From Cryptomeria japonica (lineage: Eukaryota > Streptophyta > Pinopsida > Cupressales > Cupressaceae): DNA of 64,000 nt. Position numbers and translations under genes: made by a program. The notes beneath the pieces are model-generated. The model saw nothing but the letters and a program-made list of their open reading frames with translations. It was not told the origin of the DNA and ran no database searches. The stretch covers positions 542,770,335 to 542,834,334 of the forward strand of contig NC_081412.1 of the NCBI RefSeq assembly GCF_030272615.1. The letters are read 5' to 3'. Below, one piece after another: positions 1 to 12,218 of the stretch (within the stretch, counting starts at the first letter, position 1; every line of letters begins with the position of its first letter).

Positions 1-1660
1 ACAAGCTTTCAGGTCTGGAACATTAAGTTTTAGTGATTTTACAATTGTGTCCATAAAATCTTATGAAATCATTGACATCAAATTAATGGAAGAATATAAC
101 CTATTTGAACACTATGCTGGAAAAAATTATGATCCTGAAGGTTTTATAAACTCTTGCAAGAAGAGGTAAAACCTGGGAGATTATCTACACTCAAGTGTGG
201 AGGTAGAAGATATTTTCAAAAATATGGAAGATACAGAAGCCCAAGAAGTGATTGATAAACTAAATAAGGAATTGGCAGAAAAGAAACAAAAATTACAGGA
301 AATTGGAATTGAGGAGGAGGAAGCAGAGAGTGAATCTGATGAGAGTGGAGCCATCTCTAGGTACCAAATAGTAGAGAAAGAAGAGGAACCCAATGTGCAG
401 GAACAAATTGTGACAAGACTACAAATTCATGATGATTCTAGGTTGGATGAATATTTTGCCTTTGTTGTAGATAATGTTTTTATTAAATCAAAAGAATTCA
501 AATCATTTTTATACAATTTCAAGGGAAAGAAATAGTGGGATTCTATTCCCAACATCACACCAGAAAATGAAGCCAAATTGTTGAGAAGATTGAAAGAGGA
601 AATAGATGGTGAATTGGTCACAATGACCTCTCAAAAGGGAAAACAGTTGCTTACAAAGGCTAGAGTGATTCTGTTCCCTGGATGGGATCTTAGTGCATCT
701 TTTATTTTTGATAGTTTTCTACATTCACAGAATAAGGAATTTAAATTAGATGTATAGGGTGTTAATGATGTATTTATTGGGTCATGATTTAATCAAGATG
801 AAGAAGCTCTACGGTTATGGGCTTTGTACCCGCCTAATAAAAGACTTAAAATCATTGATGTTGATAAAGCTTTTGGCCATATGATTAATCTTAAGATTGG
901 GGAGATTGACCCTATTGTTTTTACAGATATTGGAGCCGATGTTTCAAAATTCAATAGAGCGCAAATGATCAAGATAGTAAGAGAAAGAGACCAATATTAA
1001 GGACTGTATGAAGAAACACTAAGAAGGAGTGGACAACTAGTACCAATGGTTATTTCTCTTGATAACTCATAGTGGAAGAAGAAGTACAAAGAGTTGCAAC
1101 AAGAAAATTAAAAGCTACTTAGACAAATGCAGATTGTAAGAGAAGATACTACCTTTGTATTTATAACCAAAAGATCTGAGACCCTACAAGGTATTCTGGA
1201 AAAATTCTGGATGGTTTTTCAGAAGAATGTGGATAATGCAATTTTGCATAAAAGGGTCCAAAATAGGTTGGGAACTAAATTGCATGATAGGACAATGGCC
1301 AAAGAAGAATCCAAGGAAATTGAAAAGATAGAAATATTACTGGCAAAACATAATGAATTTGATGAATAGTTATAGTATGAATATGACGAATGTAAGCAGA
1401 AAGGTTTCCTAGAGTTGATTGATTAGAATAAAGAGATTAAAGACAAGGACAAATGGATCTTAGAGTGTCGAAGTCTTCTCAATGTTGCCCTTGATATTTC
1501 CCAGATTGATGGTGTTGAATTAAAAGGGACTATGGAACAGATGAAAAAGTTTATCACATTGGAGATCATTGTTAGGAACTTGACCCAATATGTAGACACC
1601 TACAAATTAAGAGAATAATTGGAGCATATTCAGAAATGTGGTGAGGTCCTTGAAGATTAA
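1..1660 (+). pseudogene. Decayed long coiled-coil ORF, probably retroelement accessory ORF
   Basis: One frame (that of the ATG at 197) reads as protein-like sequence from the window edge to about 1660, broken by roughly ten single in-frame stops and no obvious frameshift. The product is rich in Lys and Glu, with heptad-like helical stretches near 197-330 and 1080-1370, an acidic run near 310-345 and a central less charged part near 650-960. I do not recognise a named domain. It lies directly before an LTR-like block, which suits an extra 3' ORF of a plant gypsy element. An alternative is an ORF1 placed before gag, as in Ogre-type elements. The left end lies outside the window. It is not a working gene. 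Confidence 0.45.
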
Positions 1661-1689
1661 AATTATTCTCAAATATTTCAAATTGTTGC

Positions 1690-2755
1690 TTTCAAGTGCT
1701 TTTATGTAATGAGTCCAGTATTCAAGTTTGTTTTAGTTAGTTAGTTTTTAAGTTTTTAGTAAGGTTTAGTTAGTTGGATTCCAAATGAAGGGGTATTTTT
1801 TTTCACTATGGAACTGTATCCTCATTTATATATAGTGGATCTATCTAGAAAGCAAATGGGGACATCGCTCATTTTTCTATTAGTTTTTCAAGACAATATC
1901 TTATGTAGTACTTATGCAAGTTGTTTCTAGAAATACTAAGTCGGAGGAAGACAATATGTGTTGTGACCAACTGATTTCATCTTTCATTCTCAATATTAAA
2001 TATCAAGTATTTATTTATCTCTGATGGTATCTACATTTTCAATTGGTTGATCAGTTCCCTATGATAAATCTATTTAACTAGATTAATTTGATTTGCTATC
2101 TTATGTACTTGTGATTCAATTTATTTTTCATTTTGAATATTAGTTTGAAGGGTTGATTGACAAACTTCAGATTGTCTTATTGGTCTTTCAGAGAGAAGTT
2201 AAATTCAATAAGACTAAAATGCATATTATATTCTGATTACAACTCATACAAATGCCTTTGAAGTGATGGTCCTGTTATAAGAACAAGTTATCAAAATTGT
2301 CTCTAGGGTTATATGTAAGATTTCTCAATTGAAGTGGTGTGAAATTAGCTAGGGATGAAGGCACTGGTCTTTTATTGATTTGATGTGATTAAATCTGGTG
2401 TTTTCAGAGCAATCTTCATTAAAGGAAGCATACTCCAAATTCATCTAAGCATACCTTTTATTTATGAATAAGCATTTTTCAGTCTTCAATAAGAAAGTAT
2501 TATAACGAGGTAGAAGTTAAGAAATATTACCATCTTAAAAATACTAGTTCTTTTAAATCCGCTATATAAAAACCTTTAACCTACGGATTTAGATTTCAGG
2601 TATAGGTTCACCTGCCTTGGTTTAGCTAAGCCTAAAGTGCAGGGAATTTGACCTATCAATCATTCCCATTTGTTGGCCAAGACTAAATCAGAAGTCATTA
2701 AGAGAAGTGGGAGAACTCTTTGATTTCCAATCTGTGGTTTTGGGAACCAAAAGAT
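1690..2755 (+). repeat. Possible LTR of gypsy remnant 1
   Basis: Noncoding, AT-rich block between the coiled-coil ORF remnant and gag. Near 1785-1795 there is a purine-rich run (AAATGAAGGGG) that could be a polypurine tract. A TATA-like TTATATATAG lies near 1833-1842. The block ends just before a primer-binding-site-like sequence. No second copy is present in the window, so both ends are guesses. Confidence 0.35.
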
Positions 2756-2772
2756 TGGTGACTCTGCTAGGT
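2756..2772 (+). other. Primer-binding-site-like sequence, gypsy remnant 1
   Basis: TGGTGACTCTGCTAGGT resembles the TGGCGACTCYRCTGGGG primer-binding sites found in plant Tat/Ogre-like and related gypsy elements. It stands 120 bp before the first gag-like ORF, the expected place. The tRNA identity was not checked. Confidence 0.4.
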
Positions 2773-2892
2773 AGTTGCTAAGAAAAGCTCTTCAGAATCT
2801 TTGGTAAGTATAAATATAGACTCTACTAGAGACAAGAACTCAGATCAACCCAACAAAATTTATTCCTTTATAGGAGGTGGCAACTTTACAAA

Positions 2893-5088
2893 TTGTTCAT
2901 GCTTAATGCTTTGGCCTATGAGAGGGTGAGAGAGAATCCCAAACATTTATTAGTAAGATTTATGTGGGGACGAAGATCATCAAAAAAGGGACAAGATAAT
3001 CAAATTGAGTTAAGTCCAAAGAAAAGGTCAAATAATAATAGGAATTCGACTTCAGACATGGGGTTTGCAGGATTTAAAAATTTTCTTGATAGGGAAAGAA
3101 ACAACTTGACTGAAGAGGATGATCCCATGACAAGCGATCATTCTCATGAAAGTAATGATGAAAATTGTAATCCCTTTATAGGATGAACATGGAAGAGAAT
3201 AATTATCAGCATGATATACATTATGGAATGTGGATAAAATAAGAAGAAGACAATCAACAATGGAATGCTCTCATTATTAAGATGGATAATATGGGTGTGA
3301 GTGGGGCCAAGATGGCTAAAACCCTTAGAAGACAGTTTGATGAAATACTAGAGAGATTGGGGATGAAAAGAGATGAAATTACTACTCCAAAAGAAAAATC
3401 CTCTGAAGATGAATCAATGAGAAATGATAGGCAAAGAAGAGATGAAGGTGGGGATGAAAGAGGTTCAAGGGGTGGAACAATCCCTAGATATAGCCGTCCC
3501 CACCGAAAAGGTAAAGAACAACCTTTCATCAAGAGTCAGTACAATCCACTATTTCAAACTAAAGTTGAAGAAAACACTAGAAATAGTGACAATAGAAATG
3601 AAAGAAATTGACAGGGGGAAACAAACTATGGAGAAAATAGAGATCAAAATAATACAAGACAGTGGAATAATGAAAATCTAAACCAAAATAACAAAAGAAA
3701 CAATGATAGGAGAAATCAAGACAATGGAGGGAGAAATAATAATAATCAAAATCGCAATGCTAGATACAAAGCACGTATGACTATTGAAATATACAAACAA
3801 CTGGATTTTAGTGGCATAGTGGGATATCCAAATCCTATTCAGAATGAATTAAGGACAACCATTCTAAAATTCATTGGAAATGGGACAAAACCAGCCAAAC
3901 AACACATGATTAATTTGAAAAATACCATTGAAGAGTTTGAGGTTCCTCATGAAGATGTGTTCATGAAATTATTTGTCCAATCCCTGACTAAAGATGCTGG
4001 TGAATGGTATAGAGGCTTGCCTGACGAGTAGATTGCAAGTTGGCAAGATTTTGTAACATAACTCATTGAATAATTTGGAGATCATAACGATACATCATTT
4101 GCCTCTCATGAATTAACTAACATAAAAAATATTTTTAATGAATTAGTGGTTGAGTTTAATAAGAGATTCAATAAGTTGTTGAATAGAATCCCAAGGGATG
4201 TGAGACCATATGATTCTTTTTTAATTGATTTCTACTTAAGTGCATTTTACATTAAAAATCATTATGAAATCAGGTCACACAGGCCTACAACATTACAAGC
4301 AGCTTTTAAAACCACTACTACTATTAAAAATAACAGGAAAGATGCTGGAAGAGTAAACAAGAGAGATGATATAAAATTGTATAATCCTAGGGCTCCTAAG
4401 AAAGATGATTTGAAAGAGATAATGAATATGCTCAAAGAAATGAAAGGAAGGAAGAATCAAAATGACAAACCACCAACATATAAGAATAATAAACCATATA
4501 ATTATAGGCCTAGACTCCATGATATGCCATATAATAATAATTGGAAAGATGGTAAGCTTGAAAATCCTAATCAAAATAAGGATACCCCCGATCCATTAAA
4601 GAAAAGTAATCATCTAGTAGAGGATTACCCATGGTGCGATGTTTGTAGATTGCCTCATGCACTTGAACAGTGCATGATTTCTCAAAGTTTGCTGGAAGAT
4701 GAGAACCAAGATGAAGATCAACAACCCACTGTAAATGCACTTTCCTCTGAACCACTTTGGGGTAGATGACTACGGTTCATCAGAAGAAGAATATAAGCTT
4801 GATATACAGTTAAGAAGAATGAATCAACAAAGTAGTGGACATCAAGTCTTTTCAGATGAAGAGGAGACACCTATACTGAGTAACTTTTTTCTAACAAATG
4901 AAGAAAAGAAGGCCTATACGGTAGCAATAGTAGCACAGGCAAAGAGTAATTATCAACTGAGAAACAAAAGAATAAATGTAGATCAAGGAAATCCATTAGG
5001 GATGTTTATAAAACTACCAAAGCAAAATAGTAATAAAGATAGCAATCTCAAAAAGGGAAAGGAGAGTATATCACAACAGACCGACTAG
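2893..5088 (+). pseudogene. gag: gag of gypsy remnant 1, frameshifted
   Basis: Remnant of a Ty3-gypsy Gag capsid/nucleocapsid gene. It is seen in pieces: 2893-3186, then 3282-4769 in another frame with stops near 3611, 4029 and 4065-4072, then 4735-5088 in the first frame. A very Asn/Arg-rich linker covers about 3480-3770. The capsid-like part (3777-4330) has the usual D-A-G-E-W-Y-R-G-L-P motif of the retrotransposon gag domain. A zinc knuckle of the form C-X2-C-X3-H-X4-C is at about 4633-4673. The gene needs at least two frame corrections and several stop repairs, so it is dead. It is followed in the same direction by the protease remnant. Confidence 0.75.
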
Positions 5089-5334
5089 GTAGAACCTCCA
5101 AAGATAACAAAAACTACTGATAAAAAGATAATTGGTAAGAAAGTTCGAAATTGTAATTCTTTTATGTCCCATGATTTGTCTCAGGTAAAAATTTCCCTTC
5201 TCTTGCTTGAAGTTATGAAATTTCCTGACTATAAGAATGAAACTCTGAAAATACTATCTAGTGTTGGTGAAGTAAGTAAAGAGAATCCTAAACAACAACA
5301 AAATGTTGAAAATTAACCAATTGCTTATTTGGGT

Positions 5335-5787
5335 ACCTCCATAACTAAAAATCTTACTCAAGTGGATCCCTTTTATTTAACTTTATTGATTAATAACAAG
5401 ATGGTCAAGAATTGTATGATTGGCTCTGGGGCAACAATAAATATCATGCCAGTAGAAGTTATGAAAGAACTTGAAATGTAGGTGGATTTGCCATTTGGAA
5501 AGTGTTATGCTATGGATAATAGATCCGTACCTATGGTGGGGATCATGAAGGATGTAGAATTAACATTTCCAACATGTCCTGAAGTATCTTACAAAACTGA
5601 TGTTACAGTGGTTGAAGTACCTGCAATTTATGGAATGTTGCTATCCAGACAATGGTCTAATCTGGTAGGAGGACATGTGCAGTTGGACCTATCATATGCA
5701 ACTATTCCTGTTAATGGTATCGAGGTAAGATTCAATAGAGAGTCAAGGTCATCCTACATCATTGAAGAAGTGGAACCAATAGGGTGA
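5335..5787 (+). pseudogene. Aspartic protease remnant of gypsy remnant 1
   Basis: Retropepsin-like domain normally fused between Gag and RT. The strand is recognisable from the flap and C-terminal part (5482-5787), which has the gypsy protease pattern Y-G-M-L-L-S-R-x-W followed by L-D-L-S-Y-A. The active-site triad near 5430 reads G-S-G-A where D-S/T-G-A is expected, so the catalytic Asp is gone. One stop lies at about 5479. The element ends here: no RT, RNase H or integrase follows, because a reverse-oriented copia LTR begins at the protease end. Confidence 0.7.
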
Positions 5788-6745
5788 ATTGGTGATCTAC
5801 CATATATTAAAAATGAAAACTTACTCTTTATCCACTAGTTAACAATGCATAACAAATATGAACATAAACATGCAGCAATAAAAGCACAAATCCACAACAC
5901 TAGAATTTTTATGTGGAAACCCTGAAAGGGAAAAACTACGGTGGGGGTGGAACCCATGATATTCATATACTATGGCCAGGAGCACATAAATATTACATAG
6001 GTGGGGAATGCACTTGCATTCAAGATCACTTCCTAGAGCTCACTAGTCAATAATGATTACCTAGAAGGCTACAAACTTCAGGGAAGTCTCACTAACTTAC
6101 AATTTGATTACAAAGTGATTTTACAATGAAATGAACTCTTACAAATCATCCAATAATGCAAAATTGAGTTCTTCTTAGGCTTTGTTTTACTGATTATCTT
6201 TATTCTTTTGATTACCCTATTCTAGTCTCATTCAGTTATCGGTTGATCTGAAAGAAAATTGAGCACGTGAAACTGTGCTCAATCACACCAAAACTGATCG
6301 CCAAACACTCAACACATCATGACATACCAAAAATCAACTGCTACAATGATCTTATATATCTGGTCTCACCACAAAAATAATTTCCTTCAAGTTGGTTTCA
6401 AGAGATGTAACGTGTAGATGAAGTCGGCTCTTATCTCTAACATACCATAGCATCGAACTAAAATATTAAAACCACACACTTTTGAAAGGTCTTACCACAC
6501 ACCGAGATTACAAAAATAATTACTGCAAACACCGCAAACACCGGAGATGATTCCAGATCAACACATTACCAAAATACCCTGTTCTTCCGGTTAACTGTCT
6601 ACTAGTTACCTCCATCTTCCGCATAAGCTAAGTCATGACTACCAGATCAAATCACCATGAAGATTTGACATCAATGACAACCCTAAACAACTAATCAACC
6701 ACCAAAACTCTCCTAAAATTACTGGATGAGTGTCAATTGCCAACA
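5785..6745 (-). mobile_element. Copia solo LTR, 3' end truncated
   Basis: Read on the minus strand it starts TGTTGGCAATTGACACTCAT at 6745, matching the start of the solo LTR at 23581 (TGTTCGAAATTGACACTCAT). The two stay alignable through shared blocks such as AGTTAACCGG and the GTGG...CCAC hairpin (5913-5939). At its 3' end only the AATCACC-AACTCACCC part is left; about 25 bp are missing at the join with the gypsy protease. No internal region is present, so it is a solo LTR later trimmed at one side. Confidence 0.75.
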
Positions 6746-7343
6746 ATGTTCTGTCCTCCATACTTGTCCAAAGGAAACGTTTTGGATTTTTTCAATTTTT
6801 TCTGCCACACATCCTGGCATCTTGAATAGAGAGAGATAGTAGACCAAGATGTTCTATAAAAATTATTTAACCAATAAGATTTTTCCAGCTAGACTTAAGA
6901 GTTTCCCTTTCCATCTTAAAAGCTTTTTTCTAAAATCTCTTAATGATTCCATTCCAAAAGAAATTAGAGGGGATTTTAGAGATAAGAGGAAATCCTAAAT
7001 AAGAATGTGGAAGGGAAGAAAATTTAGGCTAATATACTAGTGATTTAAGATTGAAGAGAAAGAGGAAAATTAAGAAAATAGATTTTACTCTTCACATAGT
7101 TAATGTGTTGGCTTCTAACATTTAGCTTCTAAGATACAGGCTTCCCCAAAACTTATAGTATCATCCACAAATTGTTGATGAGTGATAGGAGACATAAGAG
7201 AAGCATCTTTGATCCCCTTTAATATTCCCATCTCCCTGAATCTTTGGATATTTCTCCCCAATATTTCAGCCACAATGATAAACAGGATCCCCTTGGCGAA
7301 GTCTGCAACCACATGAGAAGTAACCTTTAAGAAACCCATTTAC
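6746..7343 (-). pseudogene. LINE reverse transcriptase fragment
   Basis: Minus-strand fragment of a plant L1-type non-LTR retrotransposon ORF2. From right to left it shows the R-Q-G-D-P region (about 7275-7300, compressed by a deletion), then H-Q-Q-F-V-D-D-T near 7170, which is the F-A-D-D catalytic block with both Asp kept, then about 6830-6900 the thumb pattern W-K-G-K-L-L-S-L-A-G-K followed by Y-Y-L-S-L-F-K-M-P. Several stops and frame changes. It ends at the start of the solo LTR (6745) and at the LTR of the next gypsy element (7344). It may be the missing RT part of the minus-strand LINE at 12666-22420. Confidence 0.75.
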
Positions 7344-8955
7344 TGGTGCAGGAGCACCTAGGAATTAGGCTTGTACTGACCTTAGCCAAGTTAGGTACTT
7401 ATTAAGGAATCTAGGAGGGTCCAAGAGTGAGTGTGATGAGTCAAGTGTAGGCCTAGTTGAGTTAGTTTCTTTCTAGGTTTGCATTTTGTACATAAGTAGT
7501 GGTTTGAGTAGGAAATTGACATTCTTGATGGTCAAAAGTGGAAAAACTTGGTATGAGAATTAGAGAGGTTTAGAATATTCTTAGGAATTCTTACAAAGTA
7601 ATGAGTAATGTCTTAGAATAGGTTCATAGGTTGGAAAAGCAAAAAGTGCAAAGTTGTAAAAGTTGTCATGACAACTTTTGAAAGTTGTCATGACAATTTT
7701 GTCCTAAAATGCTTAGCGATGGATTTAGGGATAGAAGAATGCCCTAGAATGCCTCTACATGTGGGGAAGAATATAAAAACCTCCTCTTGCATGGTTACCA
7801 AGGTTGGAGTTTTGTTTTTGTATGATCAACAATCTGAAACTACTCATTTTCAGACTGTTTGTCACTATTTTGGCATATTTTGCTCATAATGTTAATACAA
7901 ATGGATTGAATCCATTGATCTAGTAAAGGATTGATTTTATTTGGTTTTTCTTAGAGTCATTTTTTTCATTTCAAGATTTGTAGATAGTGTGTGTTGGTGT
8001 TTTCATAGTTTTGTTTTCAAACAACCAGTTTTGGCTTGCATATAGCAATTTTATGTAAAATGGTTGCCCCATAGAATCCCTCCATGCTACCATCACGACC
8101 TATTAGGAAATGGAAGGAAACCAATTTTAAAATGTACATATGTAGGGAGAAGTTCTATAATTGATGTTTGATATGGCTACCACCTTGTTCTAAGCAAGTC
8201 TAGGAGCAACCCGACTAGAGAAGACAGGGTGAAAATTCAATGCATAGTGTAGAGGTGAACATAAAACTATAGCCAAATAATTTGGAGAGGTTCATAAGGT
8301 CCATATAGCCTTTCAATTACAAGGAGAAGCCTTGAAAAGATCTAGAGATGTCCATTTCATTAAATTGATCAGTCACTGCTGGTTAGGAGTTCTAGAAACC
8401 CTTCAAAACCCTCATTTTTGGGTTAGGGAATTGTACGGTGAGTTTGGAAACCAAAACCACAAAAATAACTTGGGGATAGGTGAGTATTTGAAGAAAAACC
8501 AACCTTGTTGTAGGTTCTTTTGGACCATTTTCTTCTAAGCCCTAGAAAAACTGGATTTTGAAGGCTTAATAGGGGCTAATTCCTTGTAGCCCTTTTCTAG
8601 GCAAAATGGTGAAATTGGTAGGAAGAAGAATGGTTGCAAACCACAAATGGACCCAAATGGAATTAATTACATGTTAAAATCCACCTCCACACCTCTACAA
8701 AAACTAACAACAACAAGGGGTGAAATTGACAAGTTGAACATAAGACAACTAGAATGAGCATATGGGAAACACTTTGAATTGGTAGGGTTCCTAGTTAAAC
8801 ACTTGATGCAAATACCTTGAGATTAGCAAGAAGAAATCCCTAGAAGAGATTGAGAAGGACTTGGAGGTCTTGGAGCATAGCTATACCTAGAGAGGTTGGT
8901 GGAATTGAGCAACAACAAATAGGTGAAGTGTGAGCAAGCTAGCTAAACCCCATCA
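7344..8955 (+). repeat. 5' LTR of gypsy element 2
   Basis: Noncoding block from TGGTGCAGGAGCACC to ...CCCCATCA, directly before the PBS. The right end is firm because the PBS follows after two bases. The left end is inferred from the TG start and from the end of LINE coding sequence at 7343. No partner LTR exists in the window for checking. It contains a striking palindrome pair (7658-7699). Confidence 0.55.
7658..7699. repeat. Tandem 22-bp palindrome in LTR
   Basis: A perfect self-complementary 22-mer (7658-7679; core AGTTGTCATGACAACT) is followed at 7681-7699 by a second near-perfect copy. Each could fold back on itself or bind a dimeric protein. It lies in the probable U3/promoter part of the LTR. 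Confidence 0.8.
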
Positions 8956-8958
8956 AAT

Positions 8959-8970
8959 TGGTACCAGAGC
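8959..8970 (+). other. PBS of gypsy element 2
   Basis: TGGTACCAGAGC, one base different from TGGTATCAGAGC, the plant initiator-Met tRNA complement used as minus-strand primer site. It sits 3 bp after the LTR end. Confidence 0.8.
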
Positions 8971-8996
8971 CTACAAGATTTGGCCTAAGTGAGTAG

Positions 8997-10090
8997 ATGT
9001 CCTCAGTGGAATCTATAGGAGACAACAACATGGTGACCAATGCAGAGTAGGAAAATAAAGTGGATGATGAGGAGGAAGAAAATAGACTCTTGAAGGAGAA
9101 GTTGATTGAATTGGAAAGTAAGATTGGTGAGATTGAAACCAAGGCAGATGAAGTGTTGGTAAAGGTTGAAGGAGTAGAAGGGAAGGGTAAAGAAGTGTCA
9201 GAGATAGAAAAAGTACCTGAAACTGATCCTGTCTTAGAACAAGAACCTTTCCTAAAGGTATTGAAGACCTTAAGTGGTAAATCACTAGAAGGATTGCCAT
9301 TGTTTATCGGTAAGATGGAGGCACAAGTTGTTCTAGAATGGATAGAAGGCATGGAGAACCATTTTGAATGTGAAGGCATAACTGAAGCCCAAAGAGTCAA
9401 AGTGGCCAAATCTAGGATGAGAGGAGCTTCTCTTACATGGTGGAGATTTGTGCAAGATGAGAGAAAGAAAATGGGCAAAACACCCATCTCTTCTTAGAAA
9501 GGGATGTTAGTCAAAATCAAAGAAGTCTATCTCCCTGATGACTATGAAGTGCAAATTCATAGGAAAAGGCAAAACTTAAGACAAAAATACCTTGATGTAA
9601 GTAGTTATATGGAGGAGTTCCATAAACTTAGACTTAGATCTCATGCGGTGTAAGAAGAGAGTCTCAAAGTTGCTAGGTACCTAAATGGTCTATGGTGGAA
9701 CATCCAAGAAGAAATCAATCTAATAAGCCCAAAGATAGTTCATCAAACCTATCAACTTTCCCTTAAAGTGGAAGAAAAACTAAAAAGAAAGCATGATTCA
9801 AGTAGCAATAGCAGCAGAGGTAGAGGAAAAGGCAATAGAGGCCATAGGGTAGGCTTTGGAGGAAGAAGTTTAGAGAAAAGAACACAAGGTGAGTCTAAAC
9901 TCACTGAGAAGCAAGAAAGTGGCACTAGTAAAGGAGGATTCAATAGAGGAAGGGGATCAAACAATGGTTTTAGAGGAAGGTTTAGTGGACAAGGTAGAGG
10001 TTCCTCATATTTTGCAACAATGAAGTGTTACCATTTCAACCAACTTGGTCATCCAACATATAGGTGTCTAGAGAAGGGATCATCATCATA
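8997..10090 (+). pseudogene. gag: gag of gypsy element 2
   Basis: Starts at the ATG at 8997, 26 bp after the PBS. In-frame stops occur near 9050, 9497 and 9652. It encodes an acidic coiled coil (9060-9230), a retrotransposon gag domain (9250-9770; W-I-E-G-M-E-x-H-F and A-S-L-T-W-W motifs) and a Gly/Arg/Ser-rich nucleocapsid (9770-10090). The zinc knuckle at about 10026-10067 reads C-X2-F-X4-H-X4-C: the second Cys has become Phe, so zinc binding is lost. Protease follows in the same frame after a stop. Confidence 0.8.
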
Positions 10091-10673
10091 GAATAGTGAA
10101 AGGAGAGTGAACTACCTTCAAGAAGAGACTTCAAGCAGAAAGACTTCATAGGTTGCCTTAGAATCAGAGGTAGGTGGCAACTTGATGATAAGGAGAACTT
10201 TGATAAAAGAACCTATCAGAGAAGAGCCTAGCCAAAGGAGGTCATTATTTAGGGTCAAATGCAAGATAGTGGACAAAGTTTGCAAAGTGATCATTGATTC
10301 AGGGTCAACAGACAACATTGTGTCACAAGAGGTAGTGAGTAAGCTTAAGTTATAAAGGATACCTCACAACAACCCATATAGAGTCACTTGGTTGAAAAAA
10401 GGCCAACATGTCCTAGTCTATGAGCAAGCATGGGTGGATTTTAACATTGGGAGGTATAACGATAAAGTATTATGTGATGTCCTACCCATGGATGCATTCC
10501 ATCTTCTATTAGGAATACCATGACAATTTGATAGAAAATATATTCATGATGGAGCCAAGAATGCATACTCATTCAAGAAAGATGGAGTCACTTTCAAGAT
10601 CCACTCTATCCTTTAGGAAGGTGAAAAGAGGGCAGCAGGTCCTAATGTTCTTTTGGTGAGTGAAAAATAGTTC
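10091..10673 (+). pseudogene. Aspartic protease of gypsy element 2
   Basis: Retropepsin domain between gag and RT. The active-site motif I-I-D-S-G-S-T at about 10290-10310 is intact. The C-terminal L-L-L-G-I-P block is at about 10503-10520. Stops at about 10353, 10522 and 10615 break the frame. It would cut the Gag-Pol polyprotein in a working element. Confidence 0.75.
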
Positions 10674-12200
10674 TTGAAGACACTTGAGGAAGGTGAAGGT
10701 ATAGGGTTTGCATTAGTCATGAATCCTAAAGAGGAAGACAAGAAAGAGCAGCTGGATTTGCCAATGGAGGTTCAAGACCTATTAAAGATGTTCAAAGGAA
10801 TAGTGAGTGATGGACAACCAACCACCTTACCTCCTAAAAGAACCATAAGCCATCAAATAGACTTTATTCCCAGAGCATCCTTACCTAACAAGGCAACTTA
10901 CAAAATGACTCCCCAACAAAATGTTGAGATTGCCAAGAAAATCCAAGAGCTTCTAGACCAGGGCCTAATTAGGAAAAGCATTAGCCCTTATGTTGTCCCT
11001 ACCGTGTTAGCTCCAAAGAAAGGTGGTACTTGGAGATTGTGTATTGACTCTAGAGATATACATAGGATCACCATCAAATATAGGTTTCCAATTCCTAGAA
11101 TATAATACCTAATGGATTGTTTAGGGGAAGACAAATACTTTACCAAGATTGACCTTAAAAGTGGATACCACCAAATTAGGATTAATAAGAGTGATGAATG
11201 GAAAACTGCATTCAATACTACTGAGGGTCTTTATGAATGGCTTGTAATGCCATTTGGTTTATTCAATGCTCCAAGAACCTTCATGAGACTCATGAATGAG
11301 GTGATGAAGGAATTCATAGGTAAATTTATTGTGGTATACTTAGATGACATTATTATTTTCAATAAGGATAGGGCAGATCATATTAATCATTTGCAAAATG
11401 TGCTACAAAGATTGTATAATGAAAATCTAACCATGAACTTGGACAAGTGTAAATTTGTGAAGAAGGAGTTGGTTTACCTTGGGTTTGTGTTGTCTCAAGG
11501 AAACCTCAAGATGGATCCCAACAAGGTTGAAGCCATAATAAATTGGCCTACTCCTAAGTCAGCAATAGAGGTGAGAAGCTTCCATGGACTAGCTCAGTAC
11601 TACAAGAAGTTTATTAGGAAATTCAATGATATATGTGCATAAATGTTAGATACCATTAGAGGCAGAATGAAGGCAAAGTTTCAGTGGAATGAACAAGCAA
11701 ATAGAGGTTTTGAAACCTTGAAGGAGAAGATAGCTACTCAACCAGTATTGGTATTGCCTAGTTTTGAGAAACTCTTCATAGTAGAATGTGATGCAAGCAA
11801 TGTTGCAGTAGGTGTTGTCCTAAGCCAAGAAGAAAGACTAGTATCTTTCCATAGTGAGAAGATAAGTGATGCAAAGAGGAACTACTCCTCTTATGATTTG
11901 GATTTATATGCTTTAGTGTAGGCTTTGAGGAAGTGGAGAGACAATCTCCTTCCTAAGGAATTTGTAGTCTATACGGACAACCAAGCATTGAGATTTCTAA
12001 ACTCACAAGACAAACCCAGTCATAAACACATGAAATGGGTGGAGTACATGGAAGCCTAAACATTCACAATCAAGCACAAAAAAAGACAGTTAAACCGGGT
12101 TGCTGATGCATTGAGTAGAAGACTCCTAACAGTCCAAGAAATTCAGTTAAGGAGCATAGGTGTTGATAGTTTTAGAGACCTATACCCAGATGATGAAGAC
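10674..12200 (+). pseudogene. pol: Reverse transcriptase and RNase H, gypsy element 2
   Basis: RT fingers and palm read from 10790 to 11640 with stops near 11105 and 11642: the L-I-R-K-S-x-S-P-Y block (10966-10992), W-R-L-C-I-D-S-R (11031-11054), D-L-K-S-G-Y-H-Q (11152-11175), and the catalytic Y-L-D-D at 11337-11348, all kept. RNase H follows (11700-12120): first catalytic region C-D-A-S near 11788, then Y-S-S-Y-D near 11884, T-D-N-Q-A-L near 11972, and the closing V-A-D-A-L-S-R near 12097-12118. Stops at 11919 and 12057. Length and order match Ty3-gypsy pol. Confidence 0.85.
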
Positions 12201-12218
12201 TTCTAAAATGCCTACAAG

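Noticed and set aside
7668-7889. 73-codon ORF in the LTR of gypsy 2
   Set aside because: It begins in the palindrome and has no similarity to anything I know; LTR noncoding sequence.
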